DNA of 64,000 nucleotides from Cherax quadricarinatus (GCF_038502225.1 NC_091369.1:12692502-12756501); one strand, 5' to 3'. Numbered from the stretch's first letter, positions 23,630-35,342 are shown. Translations and numbers: made by a program. Notes: generated by a model not told the origin, from the sequence alone.

Positions 23630-26600
23630 TCTTATACAACAGGTTAGGTTCCAGGTTACTGTAGGGGCCCCGTTCATACAACAGGTTAGGTTCCAGGCTA
23701 CTGTAGGGCCCCGTTCATACAACAGGTTAGGTTCCAGGCTACTGTAGGGCCCCGTTCATACAACAGGTTAGGTTCCAGGCTACTGTAGGGCCCCGTTCAT
23801 ACAACAGGTTAGGTTCCAGGCTACTGTAGGGCCCCGTTCATACAACACGTTAGGTTCCAGGCTACTGTAGGGCCCCGTTCATACAACAGGTTAGGTTCCA
23901 GGCTACTGTAGGGCCCCGTTCATACAACAGGTTAGGTTCCAGGCTACTGTAGGGCCCCGTTCATACAACAGGTTAGGTTCCAGGCTACTGTAGGGCCCCG
24001 TTCATACAACAGGTTAGGTTCCAGGTTACTGTAGGGCCCCGTTCATACAACAGGTTAGGTTCCAGGCTACTGTAGGGCCCCGTTCATACAACAGGTTAGG
24101 TTCCAGGCTACTGTAGGGCCCCGTTCATACAACAGGTTAGGTTCCAGGCTGCTGTAGGGCCCCGTTCATACAACAGGTTAGGTTCCAGGCTACTGTAGGG
24201 CCCCGTTCATACAACAGGTTAGGTTCCAGGTTACTGTAGGGCCCCGTTCATACAACAGGTTAGGTTCCAGGCTACTGTAGGGCCCCGTTCATACAACAGG
24301 TTAGGTTCCAGGCTACTGTAGGGCCCCGTTCATACAACAGGTTAGGTTCCAGGCTACTGTAGGGCCCCGTTCATACAACAGGTTAGGTTCCAGGCTACTG
24401 TAGGGCCCCGTTCATGCAACAGGTTAGGTTCCAGGTTACTGTAGGGCCCCGTTCATACAACAGGTTAGGTTCCAGGCTACTGTAGGGCCCCGTTCATACA
24501 ACAGGTTAGGTTCCAGGCTACTGTAGGGCCCCGTTCATACAACAGGTTAGTTTCCAGGCTACTGTAGGGCCCCGTTCATACAACACGTTAGGTTCCAGGC
24601 TACTGTAGGGCCCCGTTCATACAACACGTTAGGTTCCAGGCTACTGTAGGGCCCCGTTCATACAACACGTTAGGTTCCAGGCTACTGTAGGGCCCCGTTC
24701 ATACAACACGTTAGGTTCCAGGCTACTGTAGGGCCCCGTTCATACAACACGTTAGGTTCCAGGCTACTGTAGGGCCCCGTTCATGCAACAGGTTAGGTTC
24801 CAGGCTACTGTAGGGCCCCGTTCATACAACACGTTAGGTTCCAGGCTACTGTAGGGCCCCGTTCATACAACACGTTAGGTTCCAGGCTACGGTAGGGCCC
24901 CATTCATGCAACAGGTTAGGTTCCAGGCTACTGTAGGGCCCCGTTCATACAACACGTTAGGTTCCAGGCTACTGTAGGGCCCCGTTCATACAACACGTTA
25001 GGTTCCAGGCTACTGTAGGGCCCCGTTCATACAACACGTTAGGTTCCAGGCTACTGTAGGGCCCCGTTCATACAACAGGTTAGGTTCCAGGCTACTGTAG
25101 GGCCCCGTTCATACAACAGGTTAGGTTCCAGGCTACTGTAGGGCCCCGTTCATGCAACAGGTTAGGTTCCAGGCTACTGTAGGGCCCCGTTCATGCAACA
25201 GGTTAGGTTCCAGGCTACTGTAGGGCCCCGTTCATGCAACAGGTTAGGTTCCAGGGTACTGTAGGGCCCCGTTCATACAACAGGTTAGGTTCCAGGCTAC
25301 TGTAGGGCCCCGTTCATGCAACAGGTTAGGTTCCAGGCTACTGTAGGGCCCCGTTCATGCAACAGGTTAGGTTCCAGGCTACTGTAGGGCCCCGTTCATG
25401 CAACAGGTTAGGTTCCAGGCTACTGTAGGGCCCCGTTCATGCAACAGGTTAGGTTCCAGGCTACTGTAGGGCCCCGTTCATACAACAGGTTAGGTTCCAG
25501 GCTACTGTAGGGCCCCGTTCATGCAACAGGTTAGGTTCCAGGCTACTGTAGGGCCCCGTTCATACAACACGTTAGGTTCCAGGCTACTGTAGGACCCCGT
25601 TCATACAACACGTTAGGTTCCAGGCTACTGTAGGGCCCCGTTCATGCAACAGGTTAGGTTCCAGGCTACTGTAGGGCTCCGTTCATACAACAGGTTAGGT
25701 TCCAGGCTACTGTAGGGCCCCGTTCATACAACAGGTTAGGTTCCAGGCTACTGTAGGGCCCCGTTCATACAACAGGTTAGGTTCCAGGCTACTGTAGGGC
25801 CCCGTTCATACAACAGGTTAGGTTCCAGGCTACTGTAGGGCACCGTTCATACAACACGTTAGGTTCCAGACTACTGTAGGGCCCCGTTCATACAACAGGT
25901 TAGGTTCCAGGCTACTGTAGGGCCCCGTTCATACAACAGGTTAGGTTCCAGGCTACTGTAGGGCCCCGTTCATACAACAGGTTAGGTTCCAGGTTACTGT
26001 AGGGCCCCGTTCATACAACAGGTTAGGTTCCAGGCTACTGTAGGGCCCCGTTCATACAACAGGTTAGGTTCCAGGCTACTGTAGGACCCCGTTCATACAA
26101 CACGTTAGGTTCCAGGCTACTGTAGGGCCCCGTTCATGCAACAGGTTAGGTTCCAGGCTACTGTAGGGCCCCGTTCATACAACAGGTTAGGTTCCAGGCT
26201 ACTGTAGGGCCCCGTTCATACAACAGGTTAGGTTCCAGGCTACTGTAGGGCCCCGTTCATACAACAGGTTAGGTTCCAGGCTACTGTAGGGCCCCGTTCA
26301 TGCAACAGGTTAGGTTCCAGGCTACTGTAGGGCCCCGTTCATACAACAGGTTAGGTTCCAGGCTACTGTAGGGCCCCGTTCATGCAACAGGTTAGGTTCC
26401 AGGCTACTGTAGGGCCCCGTTCATACAACAGGTTAGGTTCCAGGCTACTGTAGGGCCCCGTTCATGCAACAGGTTAGGTTCCAGGCTACTGTAGGGCCCC
26501 GTTCATACAACATGTTAGGTTCCAGGCTACTGTAGGGCCCCGTTCATGCAACAGGTTAGGTTCCAGGCTACTGTAGGGCCCCGTTCATACAACAGGTTAG

Positions 26601-26740
26601 GTTCCAGGCTACTGTAGGGCCCCGTTCATGCAACAGGTTAGGTTCCAGGCTACTGTAGGGCCCCGTTCATGCAACAGGTTAGGTTCCAGGCTACTGTAGG
26701 GCCCCGTTCATGCAACAGGTTAGGTTCCAGGCTACTGCTG
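23630..26740. repeat. 41-bp minisatellite, about 76 copies
   Basis: The unit includes TTCATACAACAGGTTAGGTT and CCAGGCTACTGTAGGGCCCC. Two variant sites are common: CAACAGG or CAACACG, and CATACA or CATGCA. The CACG form clusters at about 24575-25060, which indicates block-wise amplification. The unit resembles the sequence directly inside the TIR at 23627-23660. Confidence 0.97.
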
Positions 26741-26859
26741 AAAAGAAAAAAATCATTGTAATGTGAAACATAACCTTCTTTCACTTTCAAATGCGTATTA
26801 AAGCCTGATAATATCTTTACACTATTATATATAAAGTGAGCAATAGAGCTAGGCCTAAA

Positions 26860-27690
26860 AATGCATATATAGTACTGGAGCAAAATAATAGCTAGAACTG
26901 AGTATACAACAAGCTCTAATGACACAATAGTGCGGAAAAGTAATGTGAAGAACCTGGGAGTGGTAATGTCTGAGGATCTCACCTTAAAGGATCACAACAA
27001 TGCCACTCACATCTGCGAGGAAACTAATAGGATGGATAATGAGAACATTCAAGACAAGAGATGCCAGTCCACTGATGATCCTTTTTAAATCACCTGTTCT
27101 CTCTAGGCTGGAATACTACTGTACATTGACGTCTCCAGTCAAGTCAGGTGAAATTGCAGACTTAGGAATGTGCAAAGAACCTTTACTGCACATACAAGTT
27201 CCATCAAACACCTTAACTACTGGGAACGCTTGGAAGCACTTGACTTGTACTCACTGGAGCGCAGGCGAGAGAGATACATCATAATCTACACCTGGAAGAT
27301 CTTGGAGGGCCTGGTCCCCAATATGCACACAGAAATCACTCCCTACGAAAGCAAAAGGCTTGGCAGGCGATGTAACATACCTCCAATGAAAAGTAGGGGG
27401 CCATTAGTTCACTAATATAAAACACCATAAGTGTCTGGGGCTCAAGACTGTTCAACAGCCTCCCACCAGCCATAAGGGAAATTAGCAATAGACCCCTGGT
27501 TGTCTTGAAGAGGGAGCTGGACAGATACTTAGTCAGCACCAGATCAGCCGGGCTTTGGTTCGTACGTTAGACTACGTGCGGCCAGCAGTAACAGCCTCGT
27601 TGATCAGGCCCTGATTTACTGGAAGACCTGGTCATGGACCGGGCCGCGGGGGCGTTGATCCCCGGAATACCCTCCTGGTAGGTAGACATT
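26860..27690 (+). pseudogene. LINE A ORF2 C-terminal half, broken
   Basis: The plus strand encodes VKNLGVVMSEDLTLKDHNN (near 26945), RKLIGWIMRTFKTRDASPLM, LSRLEYYCTL, then in another frame NYWERLEALDLYSLERRRER and TWKILEGLVPNMHTEITPYE. The 3' end includes GGGCCGCGGGGGCGTTGATC, shared with the fragments at 20880 and 58865. At least one frameshift (near 27170-27200) and a stop after KSRGPLVH break it. The catalytic reverse transcriptase motifs lie upstream of the surviving part. It is nested inside the TIR element. Confidence 0.8.
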
Positions 27691-27806
27691 GCTGTAAAAT
27701 ATTTTCCTCCTTAGCTTATAGTCGGAATAAATGAATAAGTATAATTGAAAAATCGCTGTATTAGCGAAACACTGTGGAAAGCGCTTTAAAGCGGGGTCCT
27801 CCTGTA

Positions 27807-28387
27807 TACTCTGATTTATTTTAATACCAGCAAAGCTCGTAATTGGAGCTAGAGTATTCTTGATTGGTGTTAAATAGGCGAGATGCAGTTTTAATGATTC
27901 TCTTGTGTTGCTGGGCTTTAAGCCCTATTACGATTGACCTTAGAATTAATCTATTTGGCCTGAGTATAGGAGATGCTTAATATTGAATATATTCATGGAA
28001 AATCTTAATAAGGATTTGTACGATGGAGTGATGAAAACACTGCCTTAAAACTTTTTAATATAATGTAATATTATATGATTTTAAAATGGTGCCTTTACTT
28101 ATAAAGAAATAACACTTAACAGACATATACCGTTTACAATTACATTTTCTGACTGAATGGATATTTACATGTGAAATTCATAAAGTTACATTGTCACTCA
28201 AACCAGAGACAATCCAAGCTTCATAATTGAAAACTCTTTAAACACTGAAGATATTTTACTTGGTGAGAGTCTTACAAATACTCTACTTTCAAGACACTGA
28301 GAGAATAATACTATACTGCTGAATAACTTCTCAGTCAAAGTAAACGAGTAAGTAGAGAAGACCTCAAGACTGAGAGAGGTGTTGTAC
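27807..28387. other. Unassigned AT-rich interval
   Basis: No gene or repeat family recognised. Confidence 0.5.
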
Positions 28388-28562
28388 TGCTTAATTCCCT
28401 CAAGGAAGGTTCCTTGATGTTGGTCAGGGGCTCTTTATTTAGGGAATTGGATCTGTGCTCCAGTTCCCCGAATTAAGCCTGAATGCCTTCCACATCCCCC
28501 CCCCCCCAGGCGCTATATAACCCTCCGGGTTTAGCGCTTTCCCCTTGACTATAAATAATAAT
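28388..28562. mobile_element. Short interspersed repeat S1, copy 2 (inverted)
   Basis: Reverse complement of copy 1: CTCAAGGAAGGTTCCTTGAT, CTCCAGTTCCCCGAATTAAG, a run of C, then GGGTTTAGCGCTTTCC and an ATAATAATG end. Confidence 0.78.
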
Positions 28563-28682
28563 GTACTGCTTAATCCACACCACTCACCCGTGACGTCAGC
28601 TGGCGTCAGGCGAGTAGTACAGAGGTGAGGCTCAACAAACAAATTGGTCGTTACCCATGGTGAACCATCCATTTCCTCACCA

Positions 28683-28683
<1 letters not shown>

Positions 28684-28780
<97 letters not shown>
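28684..28780. repeat. (AT)n microsatellite
   Basis: About 45 AT units left of a PLE-derived palindrome. Confidence 0.97.
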
Positions 28781-28809
28781 GCAAAACAACCACTCTGAAA
28801 GAATAGAGA

Positions 28810-28852
28810 AATTCCAAGCGCTTTCGTGACTACTCACATTATCAAGGAACTA
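28810..28852 (-). ncRNA. Hammerhead-like motif, family 4 (left arm)
   Basis: Minus-strand twin of the motif at 28962: stem I TTCC / GGAA, core TTGATAA plus T, stem II GTGA / TCAC, GAAA, then the self-complementary AGCGCT. Confidence 0.58.
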
Positions 28853-28961
28853 TGAAAGTAAAGCATCCAAGGAAGCTATATAAGGGGTCTGGCCAGTGGG
28901 ATCTGATAGTGAGGTGCTGGCCAGACCCCTTATATAGCTTCCTTGGATGCTTTACTTTCAT

Positions 28962-29003
28962 AGTTCCTTGATAATGTGAGTAGTCACGAAAGCGCTTGGA
29001 ATT
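28962..29003 (+). ncRNA. Hammerhead-like motif, family 4 (right arm)
   Basis: Stem I AGTTCC pairs with GGAATT. The core TTGATAA plus T has U3 and A8 in place of C3 and G8. Stem II is GTGA / TCAC around GTAG, followed by GAAA. Stem III AGCGCT is self-complementary, with T at the cleavage site. The layout is that of a type I hammerhead with palindromic stem III. Confidence 0.6.
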
Positions 29004-29066
29004 TCTCGATTCTTTCAGAGTGGTTGTTTTGCATATTCTGAAATCACCTGTTTACTGTGATCTTAT

Positions 29067-29071
<5 letters not shown>

Positions 29072-29156
<85 letters not shown>

Positions 29157-29160
29157 CATA
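29072..29160. repeat. (AT)n microsatellite
   Basis: About 40 AT units, then ACATACATATG. Confidence 0.96.
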
Positions 29161-29364
29161 TGTATATAATGAAAATGGGAAAAGTGAAAACGAATATTTA
29201 ATATTATAAGGTTGATTACTCTCGTTTTAGCATTTTAAAGATGGTAATCGCAATGTAATATTAGAAAGATGAACAAATATGAAAGACATATAACAACTGC
29301 CTCTTTTCGTAACAAGCCCAGTTAACTAGTCGATCATATCAGGTCTTAGTTTACAAGTAAAAAC

Positions 29365-29795
29365 CAGTGCAAGTCACAGACGTAGCGTGAGGATACAGTA
29401 GCTTACAGGTCACGGACGTGGTGTTAGGGTGCAGTAGCTTACTGGTCACGGACGTGGTGTGAGGATGCAGTAGCTTACTGGTCACGGACGTGGTGTGAGG
29501 ATGCAGTAGCTTACAGGTCACGGACGTGGTGTTAGGATGCAGTAGCTTACAGGTCACGGACGTGGTGTGAGGATGCAGTAGCTTACTGGTCACGGACTTG
29601 GTGTGAGGATGCAGTAGCTTACAGGTCACGGACGTGGTGTGAGGATGCAGTAGCTTACTGGTCACGGACGTGGTGTTAGGGTGCAGTAGCTTACTGGTCA
29701 CGGACGTGGTGTGAGGATGCAGTAGCTTACAGGTCACGGATGTAGTGTGAGGATGCAGTAGCTTACAGGTCACGAACGTGGTGTGAGGATGCAGT
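29365..29795. repeat. 36-bp tandem repeat, about 12 copies
   Basis: The unit includes GTGTGAGGATGCAGTAGCTT and ACAGGTCACGGACGTG. Because 36 is divisible by 3, a long minus-strand frame results; it is not a gene. Confidence 0.95.
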
Positions 29796-30685
29796 CTTGG
29801 TTTATACGTGAACTGTGACCAGTAGTGACCAAAAAGGCATAAAAGTTTTCATTTGGAATATTAACCCTGAGTAATTAATAATCCAGCATAAGCCAAGAAA
29901 GCCAAGGCGTGTGGCTTATTTCCGTTGAAGTAATTAGGATACGACCCACAACAGCCAACTAACTCCTAGCTATCTGTTTACCTCTAAGAGAACAGGGGGC
30001 AAGGAGGCCCATGTATTTCCCCTCTCCTTAGAGTGAACCACGGTCCTTTTGCTTGTTAGAAGAATGTTCTACCAGTGAGGTATGAGTAGCGTGAGGGAAG
30101 GGCCATTGATCTCACTAAAATCAGGAAGAAGGGCCATTGATCTCACTAAAATCAGGAAGAATACTAGTCTTTTATGTGGTCGTTTAATGAGCACTGGAGG
30201 GTCAGTTCAGTCTCCACTATTTACATCGTTCTTAATGCTCATTGGCTATTGTGTGACATCACCCCCACCCCTTCTTCCCTTCCCCCTAGACGCGCTCCCA
30301 TTGGCCTTGCCCTCCAGGTATCGCTGACCAATTAGAGATTATCCCCGAGGAGGGTTAACAAGGAACTGCTGAGGATACTACAGGAGGATGATGACTCCTC
30401 CTTGGCTTGTCGGCATCCTGGAAATCCTTCATAGGAGTTAGAGGAAGGTAATAAATTGTTTAAAACCCAGAGAATGAAAAGAGGGTAGGCGTGAGTGAGA
30501 CATAGAGAGACACTCCTCTTATGAGAGAATGGTGAGACTTAGAGACAGACTCGTCTTTATCAAGCATGACTAGTAAACACTGCCGTGTCCGTGCTGGGTC
30601 TCTCTCCTCACTCTCTCTCCTTCCTCAGAGAGACAAGGCTATACAACGGTCACATTTTAATGGTATATAATACCGACAGTTAAAT
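29796..30685. other. Interval with a decayed SINE S2 trace
   Basis: 29938-30070 (GATACGACCCACAACAGCCA...CCACGGTCCTTTTGC) follows the order of the SINE at 61956-62250 but is strongly diverged. A 27-bp segment at about 30095-30160 is duplicated. No gene recognised. Confidence 0.5.
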
Positions 30686-30689
30686 GAGT

Positions 30690-30775
30690 AAGGCACGTGT
30701 GTAACACCTAGGTATCTTGATTGTTGAAACGTTTCGCTCATGAAGATACGCAGATGTTACACATGTATTTTACTC
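30690..30775. mobile_element. Fold-back fragment centred on a hammerhead 3' half
   Basis: GTGTAACACCTAGGTATCTT and AAGATACGCAGATGTTACAC face each other around TGTTGAAACGTTTCGCTC, which keeps the GAAAC-GTTTC core (palindromic here) of hammerhead family 1 or 2. Confidence 0.55.
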
Positions 30776-30825
30776 ACCATACTTAGAGAGGTCAAGAGAC
30801 GAGATTATAACAGCATGTTTTAATA

Positions 30826-31242
30826 ACTGCTGCTACTGCTGTTACTGCTGTTGTTGTTGCTGCTGCTACTACTGCTCTTGTTGTTGCTATTGCTGTTGTT
30901 GCTACCGTTGTTGTTGCTGCTACTACTGTTGCTGTTGTTACTACTGTTGTTGCTGCTACTACTGCTGTTGTTGCTGCTGCTACTACTATTGCTGTTGCTG
31001 TTACTATGCTGTTGTTGTTGCTGTTGCTACTACTGTTGTTGCTGTTGCTGTTATTATTGTTGTTGCTGCTGCTACTGTTGTTCCTGCTGCTGTAGTTGCT
31101 GTTGTTGCTACCGTTGTTGCTGCTGCTACTGCTGTTGCTGTTGCTGCTACTACTGTTGTTGCTGCTGTTGCTGTTGTTGTTGCTGCAACTGCTGCTGTTG
31201 TTGCTGCTGTTGCTGTTGTTGTTGTTGCTGCTGCTGCGGCTT
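30826..31242. repeat. CTG/TTG/CTA trinucleotide repeat
   Basis: About 415 bp of TGY-type triplets in imperfect blocks. It reads as poly-Leu, poly-Cys or poly-Ser/Asn depending on frame and is not coding by any other sign. Confidence 0.95.
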
Positions 31243-31454
31243 GTCTTGACGAACTCAGATTCCTGCGCTCTGTAATCTGAAATATGTGGTACCTGACGAC
31301 TCTCTCCATCCGTGAAATTATTATTATTAGTATTAGTATTAGTATTAATATTATCATTATTATTTAACATTTACTTACATATTTCTTAAAAATTTCCCTA
31401 CTGTTTAAATGGCTATTATTTACAGTGATATTACTGTTGCCAGTATGTTCCCAG

Positions 31455-31570
31455 GATCACTGTTGCCAGCTTCGTGTTACCCGGACCACTGTTGCCAGCT
31501 TCGTGTTACCCGGACCACTGTTGCCAGCTTCGTGTTACCCGGACCACTGTTGCCAGCTTCACTGTTGACA
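31455..31570. repeat. 29-bp tandem repeat, about 4 copies
   Basis: Units include CCAGCTTCGTGTTACCCGGA and CCACTGTTG. Confidence 0.92.
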
Positions 31571-31624
31571 GAATCTCTGTTGCCAGGATTACAGTTGCCA
31601 GGGTCACTGTTGCCAGGCTCATAA

Positions 31625-32882
31625 TTCACAGTTCCCTGGTTCACTGTTCCCTGGTTCACTGTTCCCTGGTTCACTGTTCCCTGGTTCACTGTTCCCTGAT
31701 TCACTGTTCCCTGGTTCACTGTTCCCTGGTTCACTGTTCCCTGGTTCACTGTTCCCTGATTCACTGTTCCCTGGTTCACTGTTCCCTGGTTCACTGTTCC
31801 CTGGTTCACTGTTCCCTGGTTCACTGTTCCCTGGTTCACTGTTCCCTGGTTCACTGTTCCCTGGTTCACTGTTCCCTGATTCACTGTTCCCTGGTTCACT
31901 GTTCCCTGGTTCACTGTTCCCTGGTTCACTGTTCCCTGGTTCACTGTTCCCTGGTTCACTGTTCCCTGGTTCACTGTTCCCTGGTTCACTGTTCCCTGGT
32001 TCACTGTTCCCTGGTTCACTGTTCCCTGGTTCACTGTTCCCTGGTTCACTGTTCCCTGGTTCACTGTTCCCTGGTTCACTGTTCCCTGGTTCACTGTTCC
32101 CTGATTCACTGTTCCCTGGTTCACTGTTCCCTGGTTCACTGTTCCCTGGTTCACTGTTCCCTGGTTCACTGTTCCCTGGTTCACTGTTCCCTGGTTTACT
32201 GTTCCCTGATTCACTGTTCCCTGGTTCACTGTTCCCTGGTTCACTGTTCCCTGGTTCACTGTTCCCTGGTTCACTGTTCCCTGGTTCACTGTTCCCTGGT
32301 TCACTGTTCCCTGGTTCACTGTTCCCTGATTCACTGTTCCCTGGTTCACTGTTCCCTGGTTCACTGTTCCCTGGTTCACTGTTCCCTGGTTCACTGTTCC
32401 CTGGTTCACTGTTCCCTGATTCACTGTTCCCTGATTCACTGTTCCCTGGTTCACTGTTCCCTGGTTCACTGTTCCCTGGTTCACTGTTCCCTGGTTCACT
32501 GTTCCCTGATTCACTGTTCCCTGGTTCACTGTTCCCTGGTTCACTGTTCCCTGGTTCACTGTTCCCTGGTTCACTGTTCCCTGGTTCACTGTTCCCTGGT
32601 TCACTGTTTCCTGATTCACTGTTCCCTGGTTCACTGTTCCCTGGTTCACTGTTCCCTGGTTCACTGTCCCTGGTTCACTGTTCCCTGGTTCACTGTTCTC
32701 TGGTTCACTGTTCCCTGGTTCACTGTTCCCTGGTTCACTGTTCCCTGGTTCACTGTTCTCTGGTTCACTGTTCCCTGGTTCACTGTTCCCTGGTTCACTG
32801 TTCCCTGATTCACAGTTCCCTGATTCACTGTTCCCTGGTTCACTGTTCCCTGGTTCACTGTTCCCTGTTCCCTGGTTCACCA
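31625..32882. repeat. 15-bp minisatellite, about 83 copies
   Basis: The unit is TTCACTGTTCCCTGG, with scattered CTGAT variants. A 1-base loss near 32667 shifts the phase. Long frames on both strands arise from the 15-bp period. Confidence 0.98.
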
Positions 32883-33318
32883 TAGTAGCCCTCAAATATT
32901 TGGTCAGCAAATTAACCTTTAACTTCCTTCAGTAATTTGTGTAAAGAAACTGTGACCTGACAGCACTCAGAGTCCGAGTCCAGACCATAGTTGAGTGAAT
33001 ATTCTTTGGTACTCAGGACCTTTTCCGGAGCTCTTAAAATGTTCCTTGGAGTTGTAAAACTTATTTTGGAGCTCTCATACGTCCTCTGGAGCCTTATAGT
33101 TCCTCTCGAGCTCTAGAACTTTCCCTGGAGCTTTAAAACGTTTCCTCTAGCTATAAAACTTTTTCTAAAGCTCTAAAACTTCCTCCTAGAGCTCCAAAGC
33201 TTCCCTTAGAGCTCTAAATGGTGAACAACTGAGTCTCATTTTTGGGATGTGGACTCTCTCACTCTCATTCCTTAATAAAAAATTTGGTATTTCTTCATCG
33301 TTGTTGCTTCAGTTATGA
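32883..33318. other. Interval with a degenerate GGAGCTCTAAAACTT repeat
   Basis: 33022-33220 repeats a roughly 28-bp unit around GAGCTCTAAAACTTCC about seven times with much drift. No gene seen. Confidence 0.7.
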
Positions 33319-33319
33319 T

Positions 33320-33508
33320 TTGGTGTATATTGTTTATTATTATTATTATTACTATTATTATTATTATTATTATTATTAGTAGTAGTAGTAGTAGTAGTAG
33401 TATTGTTATCATTATAATTATTATTAGTAGTAGTAGTAGTATTGTTATTATTATTATTAGTAGTAGTAGTAGTAGTATCATTATTATTATTAGTAGTAGT
33501 AGTAGTAG

Positions 33509-33540
<32 letters not shown>

Positions 33541-33695
33541 GTAGTAGTAGTATCATTATTATTATTATTATTATTAGTAGTAGTAGTAGTAGTAGTATTG
33601 TTATTATTATTATTATTATTATTAGTAGTAGTAGTAGTAGTAGTATTGTTATTATTATTATTATTATTATTAGTAGTAGTAGTAGTATTGCATTT
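33320..33695. repeat. (TTA)n/(GTA)n compound trinucleotide repeat
   Basis: Blocks of TTA and blocks of GTA alternate at least seven times, often joined by a GTATTGTTATTA junction, so the composite block itself repeats. Confidence 0.95.
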
Positions 33696-33783
33696 CTAAT
33701 CTTGTCTCTCTGATAAAGTTGTAAAACTTAATAAATGCAGACAACACTTCTACGATATGAATAAATTTTTATTCAAGTAGATA

Positions 33784-34262
33784 GTTTCCTTGGCCAGGAT
33801 AGGTTCCTTCAGAAGTGGATAGATCGTCGTTGGCCATGATAGGTTCCTTCAGAAGTGGATAGATCGTCGTTGGCCATGATAGGTTCCTTCAGAAGTGGAT
33901 AGATCGTCGTTGGCCATGATAGGTTCCTTCAGAAGTGGATAGATCGTCGTTGGCCATGATAGGTTCCTTCAGAAGTAGATAGATCGTCCATGGCCATGAT
34001 AGGTTCCTTCAGAAGTAGATAGATCGTCCATGGCCACGATAGGTTCCTTTAGAAGTAGATAAATCGTCCATGGCCATGATAGGTTCCTTCAGAAGTAGAT
34101 AGATCGTCCATGGCCATGATAGGTTCCTTCAGAAGTAGATCGTCCATGGCCACGATAGGTTCCTTTAGAAGTAGATAGATCGTCCATGGCCATGATAGGT
34201 TCCTTCAGAAGTAGATCGTCCATGGCCACGATAGGTTCCTTTAGAAGTAGATAGGCCTTTTT
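33784..34262. repeat. 40-bp tandem repeat, about 12 copies
   Basis: The unit includes TGGCCATGATAGGTTCCTTC and AGAAGTGGATAGATCGTCGT. The left half uses GTCGT and the right half GTCCA. Some right units drop GATA. Confidence 0.95.
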
Positions 34263-34880
34263 GGCCAACATAGGCTCGTTATTTACATTTTTCAAGTTAT
34301 TCGCATATTGTACAAGTGATGTACAGGTTGTGATGGCAAGTCTGGCACCAGCTGGCTACCATCACACCACATCATGTGATCCCACCTGAACATCTCCCCT
34401 CTCCTGGAGTGCTCTAACAAGCAGGTCACTGATGACTCCATCCCCGCGGTCCTGGTCCCGTTAAACCACGTTTCGTCCGCAGGTAATTAGCCGAAAGGTA
34501 ATTTGTGGCTGGCGAAAGCAGATACTGGCGGCTATGTTTACGGTGTGGTTCATAGGGTGAATTTCCTGTTATAATGAGCGTGTATTTTGAGCTTTGTGTG
34601 TGTGTGTGTGTGTACTTACCCATAAGTGGTTGCTGGGGTTTAGTCTCGGCTCCTAAGGCCTGGGTCAGCAAGGCGTTGGGTTAAAATTGCTCAATATAAA
34701 GGGGCAGTTGGGTTGTTTCAGTGATGTTTTAGGTTCCGTGTGGATGGTGATTGTTTGGTGAGGAGTAGTGACTATGGTTGTGGTGGTCGTGTAACAGTGT
34801 GGGGTTGTAATCGTGGATGAAGCGGGGTTTTGTCAAGTCAGTATAATTATTACATGGGTATAATGAGTATATATAGGGAA
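34263..34880. other. Interval with a LINE B tail trace
   Basis: 34596-34672 reads GT repeats, then TACTTACCCATAAGTGGTTG and GGTTTAGTCTCGGCTCC, a minus-strand LINE B tail again next to GT. The remainder is unassigned. Confidence 0.55.
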
Positions 34881-34887
34881 GGAGAGT

Positions 34888-35146
34888 AGTGGGGTAGTAG
34901 TACTGGTGGTGGTGTTAGTAGTGATAGTAGTAATAATAGAAACAGTGGTGGTGGTAGTAGCAGTAGTAGTGCTAATAGCAGTAGTAGTGGCAGTAGTTGT
35001 GGCAGTAGCAGTAGTTGTAGTGAATGTAGTTATGGTAATAGCAGTAGTAGTGGTAGTAGTAATGGTGGTGGTGGTAGTAGTAGTAGTAGTGGTGATAGTA
35101 GTAGTAGTGGTGGTGGTAATAGTAGTAGTAGTAGTGGTGGTGGTAG
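34888..35146. repeat. (GTA)n/(GTG)n trinucleotide repeat
   Basis: Imperfect GTA, GTG and GCA triplets over about 260 bp. Confidence 0.94.
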
Positions 35147-35192
35147 TGTGTCAAGGGATGACATTGTCGTGTGTTTGAATCATCTACCTATC

Positions 35193-35342
35193 TGGAGTCT
35201 ACCTGGAGGACATTCCGCGGTCCGGTCCACGACCAGGCCTTCCGGTGAATCAGGGCCTGATCAACCAGGCTGTTACTGCTGGTCGAATGTAGTCCATCGT
35301 ACGAACCACATCCCGGCTGATCCGGCACCGACTTAAAGTATG
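35193..35342 (-). mobile_element. LINE A 3'-end fragment
   Basis: TACCTGGAGGACATTCCGCG, CCAGGCCTTCCGGTGAATCA and CCCGGCTGATCCGGCACCGA match the 3' end of the LINE A copy at 20857-21030. Confidence 0.75.

Larger units (their letters stand above)
23618..27804. mobile_element. Putative Tigger/pogo-like TIR element containing a satellite and a LINE
   Basis: The left end CAGGAGGACCTCTCTTATAC and the right end (minus) CAGGAGGACCCCGCTTTAAA are inverted repeats bounded by TA on both sides (23616-23617 and 27805-27806). The interior ends share ATCATTGTAATGTGAAAC and (minus) matching CGAAACACTG...CGCTTTAA context. The interior holds the 41-bp array and a LINE A insertion. No transposase frame was seen. 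TIR length and TA sites fit the Tigger/pogo style, but assignment rests on the short ends. Confidence 0.55.
28781..29074. mobile_element. Fold-back PLE 3'-end fragment
   Basis: Arms of about 117 bp (28781-28897 and 28918-29034) are nearly perfect inverted repeats around GTGGGATCTGATAGTGAGGT. The right arm continues GCATATTCTGAAATCACCTG and CTTATTGC before an AT tract. The arm sequence equals the 3' end of the PLE at 44197-46011, so this is a short PLE copy with an inverted 5' part. Both arms carry a hammerhead motif. Confidence 0.85.

Noticed and set aside
31474..32910. Open frames of 444 and 477 codons
   Set aside because: Artefacts of the 15-bp satellite, open on both strands at once.
33141..33152. 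AAAACGTTTC as another hammerhead core
   Set aside because: No stem II or core on its 5' side; it is part of the GAGCTCTAAAACTT repeat.
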